Shown one piece after another: positions 1-9,686 of a stretch of DNA of 64,000 bases. A program made the translations under genes and the position numbers. The notes under the pieces were generated by a model. That model saw only the letters and a list, made by a program, of their open reading frames with translations, was not told where the DNA came from and ran no database searches. The DNA lies in the NCBI GenBank assembly GCA_022649135.1, contig JALCNP010000001.1, forward strand, positions 62,001-126,000. The letters run 5' to 3'. Source of the stretch: Bifidobacterium sp. (GTDB lineage: Bacteria; Actinomycetota; Actinomycetes; Actinomycetales; Bifidobacteriaceae). Numbering within the stretch: the first letter of the stretch is position 1; each line of letters opens with the position of its first letter.

Positions 1-114
1 CACCACAAGGCATGCCCGGCAGCGATAACCGCAGATGTGGTCGAGTGGGTCAGGACCGCCCGGAAGGCACGCCCGTGCAGCGGACGCCGCAGGGGAACGA
101 ACGCACCAGCGGAG

Positions 115-157
115 CGCGCGCCCGTCGGCACGGCGAATCCATGCCGACGGGCGCGCG
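115..157. terminator. strong inverted repeat downstream of the HAD gene
   Basis: 16-bp perfect stem cgcgcgcccgtcggca / tgccgacgggcgcgcg with 11-nt loop just past the stop of the minus-strand CDS. Confidence 0.75.
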
Positions 158-162
158 GCATA

Positions 163-969
163 TCACTCGGACAATCGGGCGATGAACCGGTCGCACACCC
201 TCAGCGTGTCGCACGGACCGGAAACCCTGACGGGCACCGTCCCGGCCACTGCGGCGGGATAATCGTTGCCGTCAGGATCCATGCGATCCCCGACGAAGAC
301 GATCTGGCCGATGTCGATTCGCAGGATGTCAGCCAGTCGTCTCACCGCATACGCCTTGTCCACCCCCCGCTCGGAGATGTCGATGCTGGTGGACCCCCCG
401 GAGCGCACCGCCAGATGCGGCAGATCGGCGGCGACGGCCTGTGCCAGGCGGTTCTTCTTCTCATTGGTGGGATCCCATGCCTCCTTGAGCTCCACGGGGG
501 CGAGCTGCCCCAAGGCGGAGAAGGTGATCTGGCTGCCGCGGTCCTCGATCCTCGGTCCCCATGCCTTGTCGACCCACATGCCCAGCTCCTGGGCGCGTCT
601 GCGAAGGCACCGGGTCGCCTCGCTCCTGTCCCGCTCACTCAGATCGTGCTCATAGACGCACTTCCACTGCCCGCCATCCCATCGATAGCACCTCGTTCCG
701 CTCGTGGGCATGATATGCATGTTCGAGCGCTGCGCTCCATCGTCCAGAACGTCAAGCACCTGGCTGCGCACCAGACCGAAGCTCCCCCCGGTGACGATCG
801 CGAGCGGAATCAGCGAGGTGAGTCGGCTGACGCGGTGTGCCATGTCGCCGCTCATCGGTTTTTTGGAACGGGCCAGGGTGTTGTCCAGATCGAAGGCGAT
901 GACCTTCGCCCGCGCGCACACGGCATCCATGTCAAGCTCATTCCAGGCACGCACCACGCTCACGGCCAT
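163..969 (-). CDS. HAD-superfamily (HAD-IIB-like) hydrolase / phosphatase
   Basis: DLDNTLARSKKPMS motif I, VTGGS, VFVGDRMDPDGNDYP late HAD motif; start taken at internal ATG (MAVSVV) rather than the ORF-track start at 1032. Confidence 0.85.
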   Translation of the reverse strand: MAVSVVRAWNELDMDAVCARAKVIAFDLDNTLARSKKPMSGDMAHRVSRLTSLIPLAIVTGGSFGLVRSQVLDVLDDGAQRSNMHIMPTSGTRCYRWDGGQWKCVYEHDLSERDRSEATRCLRRRAQELGMWVDKAWGPRIEDRGSQITFSALGQLAPVELKEAWDPTNEKKNRLAQAVAADLPHLAVRSGGSTSIDISERGVDKAYAVRRLADILRIDIGQIVFVGDRMDPDGNDYPAAVAGTVPVRVSGPCDTLRVCDRFIARLSE

Positions 970-1043
970 GCTTCCCTCCCTGCGGTTGTGTTGACTACAG
1001 TATCCTAGCTCATAATGCCCCCGCCTTGACATATGGTTGAGGC

Positions 1044-1475
1044 ATGCCCCAGCAGCCTTGGAAACTACACGTATACCGCAATCGCCATGGACGGGGGACG
1101 AGAACGCCGATGTTCGGCGTCCGGCTTCCCCGGTATCGAACGAAAAGCGGCATATTCGACGATATGGTGGCCGCCCAGATCAGACGATTGAACGAGGCCT
1201 GGCCGCAACTCACCGGCCCGGTGCAATTCGCCGTCGAGGACGTCCCGCCCTCCCAGCCGGCACCATGGGAAACGGACTCGAACACCTCGTCCCAATGCTT
1301 CGGGGCCGGGCATGGCACCCCGGCGAGAATCGTTCTGTACCGCCTGCCCATTCAGATGCAGGTGACGGACCGCCTGGAGCTTCAATGGGCGATTCGTGAC
1401 GAAATCGTCGAGCGCCTCGCCCAGCTGTATGGCAGGCGCCCCGAGGAGATCGACCCCGACTGGGGGGGCGACTAG
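1044..1475 (+). CDS. actinobacterial metallopeptidase-family (zincin-like fold) protein without HExxH
   Basis: VQFAVEDVPPSQPAPWE ... ARIVLYRLPIQ ... IRDEIVERLAQLYGRRPEEIDPDW resembles the PF06262-type family; convergent with the DUF5719 gene. Confidence 0.7.
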   Translation: MPQQPWKLHVYRNRHGRGTRTPMFGVRLPRYRTKSGIFDDMVAAQIRRLNEAWPQLTGPVQFAVEDVPPSQPAPWETDSNTSSQCFGAGHGTPARIVLYRLPIQMQVTDRLELQWAIRDEIVERLAQLYGRRPEEIDPDWGGD

Positions 1476-3016
1476 CGCACGATCAGCGGATTCGAGGCGG
1501 CCCAGACACGTTCCATCCGGGGTTCCAGCGACGTGGGCGCCAGATAGGCGACGGCGGCAAGATGGGCAGCGGTGACATCCGTTTGGGACAGACGCGCTCC
1601 CCACACCAGGGAGGTGTTCCCGCTCATGCTGAAAAGACGGGCATTCTTATTGACGTCGCTGGCGGATATGCGCACGACCCCGTGGGCATCGAGACTGATC
1701 GACCTGGAGCCCGCGGACTTCCCCTCGATGTCGTAGCCCTGAACCGAAGTGCTCTGAGAAGAGCCGGACGTGTTGACGATCGTTATGTCTGCCTCGGTCC
1801 TGTCCGGCAGGGCGATGGCGCTGTCCCCGGCCAGGGGGGCCGCTGCGCAGACGAAGGCGAAGTCCTCGTTGCCCCCCTCTCCGGCGTGGGTCACGGTCGC
1901 CTGCATGCTTACGGGGACATCGGCCTGGTAGGAAACGCCCATGGCATTCACGGGAGCCGAACCAAGATCGACGCTCGTGACCCTTCCCGCATCGACATGC
2001 ACCTTTTTCGCCGCGGATGCGCCGTTCTGCGTGATCCACGACAAGGAGGCCGACCCCGAGCGCGAGCCAAAGGCCGTTATCGTGACATGGTCACCTTCGA
2101 CGATCGAGGGCATGACCCCGCTTTTTCCGGCCTCGCCGACAGGGACGGCGAAGTCCTCGCCCTGGGGCGTCAGACCCGACATCCGGACGGTGCGCACGAC
2201 CGCGGCCACGGGCGTCTGCTTGCTGGCGACGGTGACGAACAGGCCCATCTGGTCGGACGCGGCGGCCCCTATGTTGAGGGTGGATTGACCATGGGCGGCG
2301 ACGACCATCGTGCTGCCGGTGGACATGGCGATCCTGCCGCTACGCTGTGTGCCCCATATGGAGACGTCCAGGGAGGTGGCCTTCGAGGAGGGATTGGCCA
2401 CGATGAGCTGCTGCGTGGTGCCCGTATCCGTTGCGGAAAGCAGGAAGGATTGGGTGAGGCCGGGAAGTGTGCACGCAGCCGCGGACAGTCCCTGAAGATC
2501 GCCCTTGGTCGCCCAGGAGGCGACCGATCCCAGCGCACCCGTACCGGAACGCGCCTTGAGCAGACGCGCCTCGATAAGCCGCGATCCCTTGTCGGCGTTG
2601 CCGGTCGCGACCTTCAGGCTGGCCTGGTCGAGAAGATCGTCGGCCTTGAGCTCGAGGGTGTCCGAACTTTCGTCGTTCATGGGCGTCACCTGTGCCGAGT
2701 ACACGGAGCCGAAAGCCGCATAGACGGCGCTTGAGGCAAGGTCCCCCGAGGAGGATTGGAATTCGCTGTCCCCATATTTGGCGTCATCCGAAAGGGCCAT
2801 CCGCGCAGGGCAATACACCGTGGATTGCGTTGGACTGACCAATCGGGAGACCGATGCGCTTGTCACCGATGTGGAATCGACGGCGTTCGGAACCGGCGTA
2901 TACACGCCCAGTCCCACGAAAAGCGCGACGATGAGGATCATCGTGATGGCTCCGAGAATGATGCGCGGCAGACGCCGCGCTCTCCTGCGCGATTCATGCG
3001 TCAGATTATCGCTCAT
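1472..3016 (-). CDS. DUF5719-family membrane-anchored secreted protein
   Basis: N-terminal TM, extracellular beta-rich protein, overlaps the GT2 gene; conserved actinobacterial neighbourhood; start at MSDNLTHE. Confidence 0.7.
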   Translation of the reverse strand: MSDNLTHESRRRARRLPRIILGAITMILIVALFVGLGVYTPVPNAVDSTSVTSASVSRLVSPTQSTVYCPARMALSDDAKYGDSEFQSSSGDLASSAVYAAFGSVYSAQVTPMNDESSDTLELKADDLLDQASLKVATGNADKGSRLIEARLLKARSGTGALGSVASWATKGDLQGLSAAACTLPGLTQSFLLSATDTGTTQQLIVANPSSKATSLDVSIWGTQRSGRIAMSTGSTMVVAAHGQSTLNIGAAASDQMGLFVTVASKQTPVAAVVRTVRMSGLTPQGEDFAVPVGEAGKSGVMPSIVEGDHVTITAFGSRSGSASLSWITQNGASAAKKVHVDAGRVTSVDLGSAPVNAMGVSYQADVPVSMQATVTHAGEGGNEDFAFVCAAAPLAGDSAIALPDRTEADITIVNTSGSSQSTSVQGYDIEGKSAGSRSISLDAHGVVRISASDVNKNARLFSMSGNTSLVWGARLSQTDVTAAHLAAVAYLAPTSLEPRMERVWAASNPLIVR

Positions 3017-6000
3017 GCTTCCTCCCGAATGGTGCGACGGCCGCGGGGCAATGCAACCAGGCAATAGAGTACGCCGATGACCCCCGCCGACCACAGCCAC
3101 ACATAGCGCCACGCACTGGACTGGATGCTGCGCTGCCACGACGTGTCGATGCTCTGGGACCCCACGCCGACCGCGGTCAGTCGATAATATGTTCCGGAAT
3201 CATTGCTCACCACGGATTGGACCCCATCGGAGGCGTTGATGTTGGTGACGAGCTCCTCGCTCGACTCCCGGGATGCGGCGTCCTGCGAGTCGACGCGCAC
3301 ATAGATCCCCCCGAAACCAAGCTTTCCGATGTCCTCGATGGCCCGGGAATCCGCATTCGCCAGAAGCCGTGAGCTGGCGGATGCCAGTGTCCGGTTCGCG
3401 ACAGCCGTCAGTCCTGAGACGTCCTGCGCCCGTTGGGCGGCGGATGCATCGATCAGATCCCCCCGGTCGGTACGCATAACCGTGTATTCGACATAGGTGC
3501 GGGTCCGTGCGCTGATCGCAAGAACGCGATGGTCGGTGTTGTCCTTCAGATAATCGGATGCAACCATCGGAAGCCCCGAGCGGCTGATTCCCACGCTTCC
3601 CGATCCCTTCTGAACGGCACCGAGCGCCAGACAGACGCAGACGGCCAGCGCCAGTGCACAGACGAGAAGGCTCCTTCCCACTGCGATAAGCCGTGGATGC
3701 GATCCGTCTCCCGACGATTCGATCTGCGCGCAGAGCGCATGCATGGACGATTCCCCCTCGGACGTCCGAAGCGGAACATACCTCTTCACCGCCCCGCCGG
3801 CCACGAGGCACACACAGGAAAGCATCCCCAGCATCACCAGGGAGAATCCGGGAAGAACCGAACCGGCGACCCTCCCCTGGGAATCCACGGCCACGACCAC
3901 GCGGGCGGAGACAAGAGCGGTGCACGCCCCCGCGACGGCGACGACCCACATCATCCGGGAGGCGCGCAGCGCAAAGGGAAGAAACAGGGAGACGACCGCG
4001 AGAACGACGAGGAGGAGGAGCACGACCATCATGGCGCGCAGCAGCACGCCGGAGAAGGACCATGAGAGGGAGCCGGGAAGGCCCGTGACCCCGTAGGCCC
4101 TTTCCGCCACCTGCACCAGGCTCAGGGAGGAGGGGCGGCCGTTCATTGCCGAGGACGGAACCAGAATATCCCCGAACAGCTGGCGCCACAATCCCTCATG
4201 TGCATAACGGATCACGTTGACGAAGGTCGGCGCCACGGCGAAGGCCGCCGGAACGGGGATGAGCAGCAGCATGGTCCGATGCCCCCGCACGAACACGATG
4301 AAGGCGACGAACACCACGATGAGAGCGATGATGAGCTGCGGTTCGGAGGCCACTACCGGAACGAAGCACAATGCCGCGCACGCCGCGGCCTGCACCGATG
4401 AATGCGGCCTCACCCGATCCTCGGTGTGGTACATGCCCACGGCACGGAAAACAAAAGCGAAGGCGGCCGGCAGGAAGACCATGACCGTGAGCATCGCCAG
4501 ATTCGCCGAACGGTACAGCCCCAGGCTCACGGCAAAGGAGAACCACAGCAGGCCGCTCACGATTCTGACGGCGTCCGAACGGGTGAACACACCCGCGAGG
4601 GACCAGAACGACAACGCGGTCAGAGCGGATGACGCGAAGAACATGAGTGTCGTGGCCGCCGCGACGTTTCCCCATGTCAGCAGGGATGCCCCGAGCCAGA
4701 CAAGAAGCCACGGCGTGGGAGGGGCGGCCACTCCGACGGCCGATCCGAACACCCATGAGGTGGTCGCCGCCTGAAGAAGCTGGCCGAATGTCGCGCCGGT
4801 GGCCGGAAGATGCGAGGAATACAGGGAGGATCCCGCCACCGCCCCCTTCAGCACAGAGGCATAGGACACGCCGATGAAGGCGAAGCATGCGATGCTCATT
4901 GCCGCTGCGCCCGCCCAGCGCCGCAGGGCACGCGCGTGAAGATGCGCCCTCTCGAGGGAGCTGAGCAGAACCGTATGCCTCTGGTTGCGCAGAGCGTCTC
5001 TGCGGTCCCTCCATTGGGCGATCTGACGGCGATCGGCCACCACGGAGGAGAGCTTCCCCAACGGTACCGTGCCGTGGCTGGTCAGAATGTGCCGGGCACG
5101 CAGGGCCGAGGGGACCGAGGCGAAAAACGCCCACGGTTGGCATATGGCACACCACGCCTCGTATGGGCTTTTCGCAAAGAGACGGGAAACCGCCGCCCAC
5201 AAGGAGCCGAGGACGCTCATGATCCACAGCACGGGCCACAGCGCAACAGGGCGATCGGTGTAGTAGTACCGCTGCCCGGCCTGCATCCGCGCCATGGTGG
5301 TGTTCTCGGGATCGTCCTCATCGACGGCACGTCCGTCATGCGAACGAATTCCCTCAAGACGGGCGCGTCGATGGGCCACCCGTGCCCGGGGAACGACGAC
5401 CACGCGACCGCCGCCAAGGCATATCCTGCGGCAGAAATCGGCCGCCTCCCCGTATGTCCCGAACCACGGATCGATGCCCCCGCGGTCCTTCAACGCAGAC
5501 AGGGGCACAAGCGCACCCGCCAGGGATACAGCGAAAACGTCGGAACGCCCATCGTACTGCTCCTGATCGGGCTCGCCGTCGACCACAAGGCTTTCCAACC
5601 GGTGTCGTCCCGCATAGTAGCCGACGTTATGCAGCGATCCCCCGTCCCAGTCGAGCTGCTTGGCCCCGAACACGGAGGCGCTGGAGGTATAGCTTTGCGC
5701 ATCGAGAAGATATTCCAGACACCGATCATCCGCCGGACGGGAATCGTCGTGCAGCAGCCACAGATACCGGATCGATGCATCCAGATGCGCGTACTGCAGG
5801 GCCTTCGACACGGCGTCGCCGAACGACCGCGCCCCCTTCGACCGCACTATGCGCACGGAAACCGAACGGGCATCGTTCGTCTCGCTCCCCTGGACCTCGA
5901 AACTGGACTGCACGGGCTGCGCAACGGCTCCGGTGCAATCGGCCACGACGATCACCGCCGGAACGACGCTCTGACGCAGGACGGCCTGCATGGTGGACCG

Positions 6001-6135
6001 CAGGAAGCGAAGATCCTCCTCGACCGCGATGACCGCCGCCGTGAAGTCGCTGACCGTCTGCCGATGCGGACGCGGCGCATGGCCAAGAATATCCGCCAAG
6101 ACCTGTTGAATGTCGCTGCTCGCTGTGGAACTCAT
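3013..6135 (-). CDS. Large membrane glycosyltransferase family 2 protein
   Basis: GT2 N-terminal domain (WLLHDDSRPADD, GIDPWFGTYGEAADFCRRI), followed by many TM helices; 1040 aa. Confidence 0.85.
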   Translation of the reverse strand: MSSTASSDIQQVLADILGHAPRPHRQTVSDFTAAVIAVEEDLRFLRSTMQAVLRQSVVPAVIVVADCTGAVAQPVQSSFEVQGSETNDARSVSVRIVRSKGARSFGDAVSKALQYAHLDASIRYLWLLHDDSRPADDRCLEYLLDAQSYTSSASVFGAKQLDWDGGSLHNVGYYAGRHRLESLVVDGEPDQEQYDGRSDVFAVSLAGALVPLSALKDRGGIDPWFGTYGEAADFCRRICLGGGRVVVVPRARVAHRRARLEGIRSHDGRAVDEDDPENTTMARMQAGQRYYYTDRPVALWPVLWIMSVLGSLWAAVSRLFAKSPYEAWCAICQPWAFFASVPSALRARHILTSHGTVPLGKLSSVVADRRQIAQWRDRRDALRNQRHTVLLSSLERAHLHARALRRWAGAAAMSIACFAFIGVSYASVLKGAVAGSSLYSSHLPATGATFGQLLQAATTSWVFGSAVGVAAPPTPWLLVWLGASLLTWGNVAAATTLMFFASSALTALSFWSLAGVFTRSDAVRIVSGLLWFSFAVSLGLYRSANLAMLTVMVFLPAAFAFVFRAVGMYHTEDRVRPHSSVQAAACAALCFVPVVASEPQLIIALIVVFVAFIVFVRGHRTMLLLIPVPAAFAVAPTFVNVIRYAHEGLWRQLFGDILVPSSAMNGRPSSLSLVQVAERAYGVTGLPGSLSWSFSGVLLRAMMVVLLLLVVLAVVSLFLPFALRASRMMWVVAVAGACTALVSARVVVAVDSQGRVAGSVLPGFSLVMLGMLSCVCLVAGGAVKRYVPLRTSEGESSMHALCAQIESSGDGSHPRLIAVGRSLLVCALALAVCVCLALGAVQKGSGSVGISRSGLPMVASDYLKDNTDHRVLAISARTRTYVEYTVMRTDRGDLIDASAAQRAQDVSGLTAVANRTLASASSRLLANADSRAIEDIGKLGFGGIYVRVDSQDAASRESSEELVTNINASDGVQSVVSNDSGTYYRLTAVGVGSQSIDTSWQRSIQSSAWRYVWLWSAGVIGVLYCLVALPRGRRTIREEA

Positions 6136-6163
6136 GCCTCCAGTGTACGCATGCCCCCTGGGC

Positions 6164-6466
6164 TCACGCCCTTTCCTTGCGCTCCTTCTTGTATTTCCGT
6201 CTTTCCCGCTCGCTCATTCCTCCCCATATCCCGAAACGTTCATCGTGCTCGACGGCCCACTGAAGACACTGCTCCCGAACCTCGCACCGGGCGCACACAC
6301 GTTTCGCATCACGCGTCGATCCGCCCTTTTCGGGAAAGAACGCCTCCGGGTCGGTTTGCGAGCACAACGCCCTATGCTGCCACGACAGATCCTCATCGGG
6401 CCTGAGCAGCCCCCACAATTCGCTCATTCGCTCATCGGCGGAATCATCATCCACTACACCCCACAT
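6164..6466 (-). CDS. WhiB-family Fe-S transcriptional regulator (WhiB2-like)
   Basis: Four Cys (ALCSQTD, KRVCARCEVREQC) and GIWGGMSERERRKYKK. Confidence 0.9.
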   Translation of the reverse strand: MWGVVDDDSADERMSELWGLLRPDEDLSWQHRALCSQTDPEAFFPEKGGSTRDAKRVCARCEVREQCLQWAVEHDERFGIWGGMSERERRKYKKERKERA

Positions 6467-6708
6467 GAGCCCCTCCTTGCCTCAACCGAGATTATGCTGC
6501 GACATGTAAATTACACACTTGTAAGTTGATGTTTGTCAAATCAGAAGCATGTTAATCCGCACATTTGCGTAAAAGTGTGCTAAGCGCGGCCCATGCCGAA
6601 AGGGATGATGGTTGCAGATTTGGTGGATATCCGCCCGTCCGGCACATCGTTCCCAGCTTCTTTCAAGAAAATGATTTACAATCTAGGAGTTTATGGCATT
6701 AAGGTACG

Positions 6709-8166
6709 TTGCAGTCCGGTCTGCAGGCCGGAGATGACGATCAGGAAGGCAACAGCGTGACATCCCACCGCATTGCAGACATCAAACTGCCGAACATCAA
6801 CGGCTGGCACGATGCTCTGCCGAAGCACAGCATGGGTTATCGGGCGCAGCATCGCGTTCGGTCCGCCATAGCCTCCATCGTGGCGGCGGTTCTGGTGTTC
6901 GTCGGCACGGCTGCCGCGGCGGTATGGGTCGATCTCAACAGCGCCATAAGCAACGGCTCCGTCAACGTCATCCCCCAAGGCAAGATGTCCTCCCCGACCC
7001 TTGTCGATCCGAATGCGGGGAAGGCCATCGAATTCCTCGTCGTGGGCCAGGACAGCCGCGACGGCTCCGGCAACGCGTCCTTGGGGGGATCGACGGACGA
7101 TGCGGGAAGCCACCAGGCCGACACGACGATGGTCGTGCAGATAAGCGCCGACCGCTCCTACATCAATCTGGTGTCCATCCCACGCGACTCCCTGGTCGAC
7201 GTCCCCAGCTGCCAGACCTCCAAGGGCACCATACCCGCGCAGTACAATGTGATGTTCAACTCGATCTTCGCCGGGGCATGGTCCCAGGGCGGTGATCTCT
7301 CCTCCGCGGCCAGCTGCACGCTCGCGGCCGTCAATTCGCTCACCGGCCTCAAGCTGGAGAACTTCATCGTGGTCGACTTCGCGGGTCTGCGGGACATGAT
7401 TGACGCCATAGGCGGCGTGAATCTGTGCATTCCGGAGGACACGCAGGACTCGTACACGAACCTGAATCTGAAGAAGGGGCTGCAGCACCTCAACGGGACC
7501 CAGGCCACCCAGTATGCGCGCATGCGTCACGGAACGGGAACGGACGGCTCCGACATCATGCGGACCACACGGCAGCAGTACCTCGTCAAGGAGCTGCTCA
7601 AACAGGCCATGCAGAAGAACCTGTTCACCCAGACCAGTCAGCTCTACCAGCTGGCCAAGGCGACGCTCAAGGCGCTGAGCCTCAGCACGGGGCTGGCGAG
7701 CACCACCACACTCGCCGGCCTGGCCATGAGCCTCAAGAACATGCCGACATCCAACTTCTTCACCCAGACGATTCCCGTCACCACCGCACCGAGCGACATC
7801 AACCGCGTGGTGTGGGCCTCCACCGCCGACGCCGTCTGGGCCAAGCTCCGCAGCGGCAAGCCGCTGACGGAGAAGACGCAGATCACGGCGCCGAAGAAGA
7901 GCGGCAAGTCAGCATCCTCCTCCCCCTCGGCAAGCGCCTCGACATCGAGCTCGTCCTCGTCGACGGCATCCTCGTCGTCGACGCCGAGCATCAATCCGAC
8001 GACCGGGCTGACGACCGACTCTCAGGGGAATCTGATCGATCCGAACACGGGAGGCATCGTCGACCCCGCAAACGGGACGATTCGCGACCCGAACACCGGG
8101 CAGTACATCGGCATCGCCGACAGATACCTCAATGCGACGGTATGTGCCATTCCTGCACAGGATTGA
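6709..8166 (+). CDS. LytR-CpsA-Psr (LCP) family protein
   Basis: VVGQDSRDG, NLVSIPRDSLVDVP, DMIDAIGGVNLCIPE, QYARMRHGTGTDGSDIMRTTRQQ; likely true start GTG at 6757. Confidence 0.92.
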   Translation: MQSGLQAGDDDQEGNSVTSHRIADIKLPNINGWHDALPKHSMGYRAQHRVRSAIASIVAAVLVFVGTAAAAVWVDLNSAISNGSVNVIPQGKMSSPTLVDPNAGKAIEFLVVGQDSRDGSGNASLGGSTDDAGSHQADTTMVVQISADRSYINLVSIPRDSLVDVPSCQTSKGTIPAQYNVMFNSIFAGAWSQGGDLSSAASCTLAAVNSLTGLKLENFIVVDFAGLRDMIDAIGGVNLCIPEDTQDSYTNLNLKKGLQHLNGTQATQYARMRHGTGTDGSDIMRTTRQQYLVKELLKQAMQKNLFTQTSQLYQLAKATLKALSLSTGLASTTTLAGLAMSLKNMPTSNFFTQTIPVTTAPSDINRVVWASTADAVWAKLRSGKPLTEKTQITAPKKSGKSASSSPSASASTSSSSSSTASSSSTPSINPTTGLTTDSQGNLIDPNTGGIVDPANGTIRDPNTGQYIGIADRYLNATVCAIPAQD

Positions 8167-8234
8167 GTTCCGCCGCCCGCAGAGGGGGAAAGGGCGTGTA
8201 AAAAAAGTGACAAGGAACGGATAAGGGAGAGAAC

Positions 8235-9617
8235 ATGGGCGAGGATACCAACGGCATGGGCAATCAGGGGAATCCCCCCAGTTTTGTGCCGTCGGGATCG
8301 AGAAGGCGCCCCTCCCCCGTTGCGTCAAAGGAGACGGGACGGCACGATACCTCCAACGGGGCGCCGCCAAGTTTTATTCCCGGCCCGGCAAAACGCGAAG
8401 GGTCACGGCGCTCGACCATGCCGCACAGCCCGGGACAGGCCTCCCCCCGCGGCTATGCTCCGGAGCGGCAGCCCGCCCCACGTCAACCCCGATCCTCACA
8501 CAGCGCCGCGCCCGGATACGTCAGGGGATCGTCGCCGTCATCCTCGCCGAACATCGCCGGACAACGATCGTCCGCTCGCCCCGCCCAAGGTCGTGCGACC
8601 CGCAACCGGCTCGACCCGTCCCGGGGAAACGTGGTGGCGATCGGACGTGGCTCTCGGCGCCACCACCCGGGAAAGGTCATTGCGACCGTCCTGCTCTGCC
8701 TGCTTCTGGCATGCGCATTGGCGCTGTTCGGAACATGGAACTGGGTGAACGGGAAGCTGAACAAATCCGCATGGCTCACCGACATGCCCAACACCTCGGG
8801 AACCTCCTGGCTCATACTGGGCTCAGACCAGCGAGACGGAGGCCAGGGCGGCGACGACAACGCGACCGAGACACCCGGATTCAGAACCGACACGATTCTT
8901 GTCCTGACCAAGCCCAGCCACGGAAACAGCTCGCTGATCTCCATACCCCGCGACTCGCTGGTCAAGGAGAAGGGGACCTACATGAAAATCAACGCAGTCT
9001 CCGAATCCTATGGGCAGAAGGAGCTGGTGTCGAGGATCGAGGGAATCACGGGTCAGAAAATCGATCATGCGGCGCAGATCAAATTCGGTGGTCTGAAAAA
9101 CGTGGTCAACGCCCTGGGCGGAGTGCAGCTGTGCTACAGCCGGACCGTCAACGACTCTTACTCCGGGCTCAACTGGAAGGCCGGCTGCCATCTGGCCGAC
9201 GGCGGCACCGCGCTGGCGTTCTCGCGCATGCGCCATGCCGATCCCCTAGGCGACTTCGGACGTGCGGAACGACAGAGGCAGGTCATCGCGGCCATTGCCA
9301 AAAAGGCGTCCTCGGCATCGGTGCTCACCAACGTGGGCATGACGAAGAAGGTGGCCGAAGCCTCCCTGGACTCGGTCAGCGTGGACGATCAGACCAATCC
9401 CTACACCCTTCTGCAGATGGTCCTCGCCTTCAAGGAGGCCTCGGGAACCAAGGGAGTGACGGGAAGCGTGTATTGGACGGACCCCGATTATTACGTCGAT
9501 GGGGTGGGTTCCACCGTTCTGCTTGATGACTCAAAGAACCTGTCTCTTTTCAGCGAGCTCGCCTCCGGATCCCACGCCTCGGGAACGGTGGGGACGCTCG
9601 CCTCGGCCACCAGCTGA
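8235..9617 (+). CDS. LytR-CpsA-Psr (LCP) family protein
   Basis: ILGSDQRDG, SLISIPRDSLV, LGGVQLCY, AFSRMRHADPLGDFGRAERQRQV. Confidence 0.92.
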   Translation: MGEDTNGMGNQGNPPSFVPSGSRRRPSPVASKETGRHDTSNGAPPSFIPGPAKREGSRRSTMPHSPGQASPRGYAPERQPAPRQPRSSHSAAPGYVRGSSPSSSPNIAGQRSSARPAQGRATRNRLDPSRGNVVAIGRGSRRHHPGKVIATVLLCLLLACALALFGTWNWVNGKLNKSAWLTDMPNTSGTSWLILGSDQRDGGQGGDDNATETPGFRTDTILVLTKPSHGNSSLISIPRDSLVKEKGTYMKINAVSESYGQKELVSRIEGITGQKIDHAAQIKFGGLKNVVNALGGVQLCYSRTVNDSYSGLNWKAGCHLADGGTALAFSRMRHADPLGDFGRAERQRQVIAAIAKKASSASVLTNVGMTKKVAEASLDSVSVDDQTNPYTLLQMVLAFKEASGTKGVTGSVYWTDPDYYVDGVGSTVLLDDSKNLSLFSELASGSHASGTVGTLASATS

Positions 9618-9686
9618 GAATTACGCCGGACGCGCTCATGCGGCCGCGGCATCATCCGACCACAACAGGCATCGCACCAGCGACAG

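Noticed and set aside
4810-6405. 531-aa plus-strand ORF
   Set aside because: Antisense to the GT2 glycosyltransferase and whiB; composition is typical of a shadow ORF.
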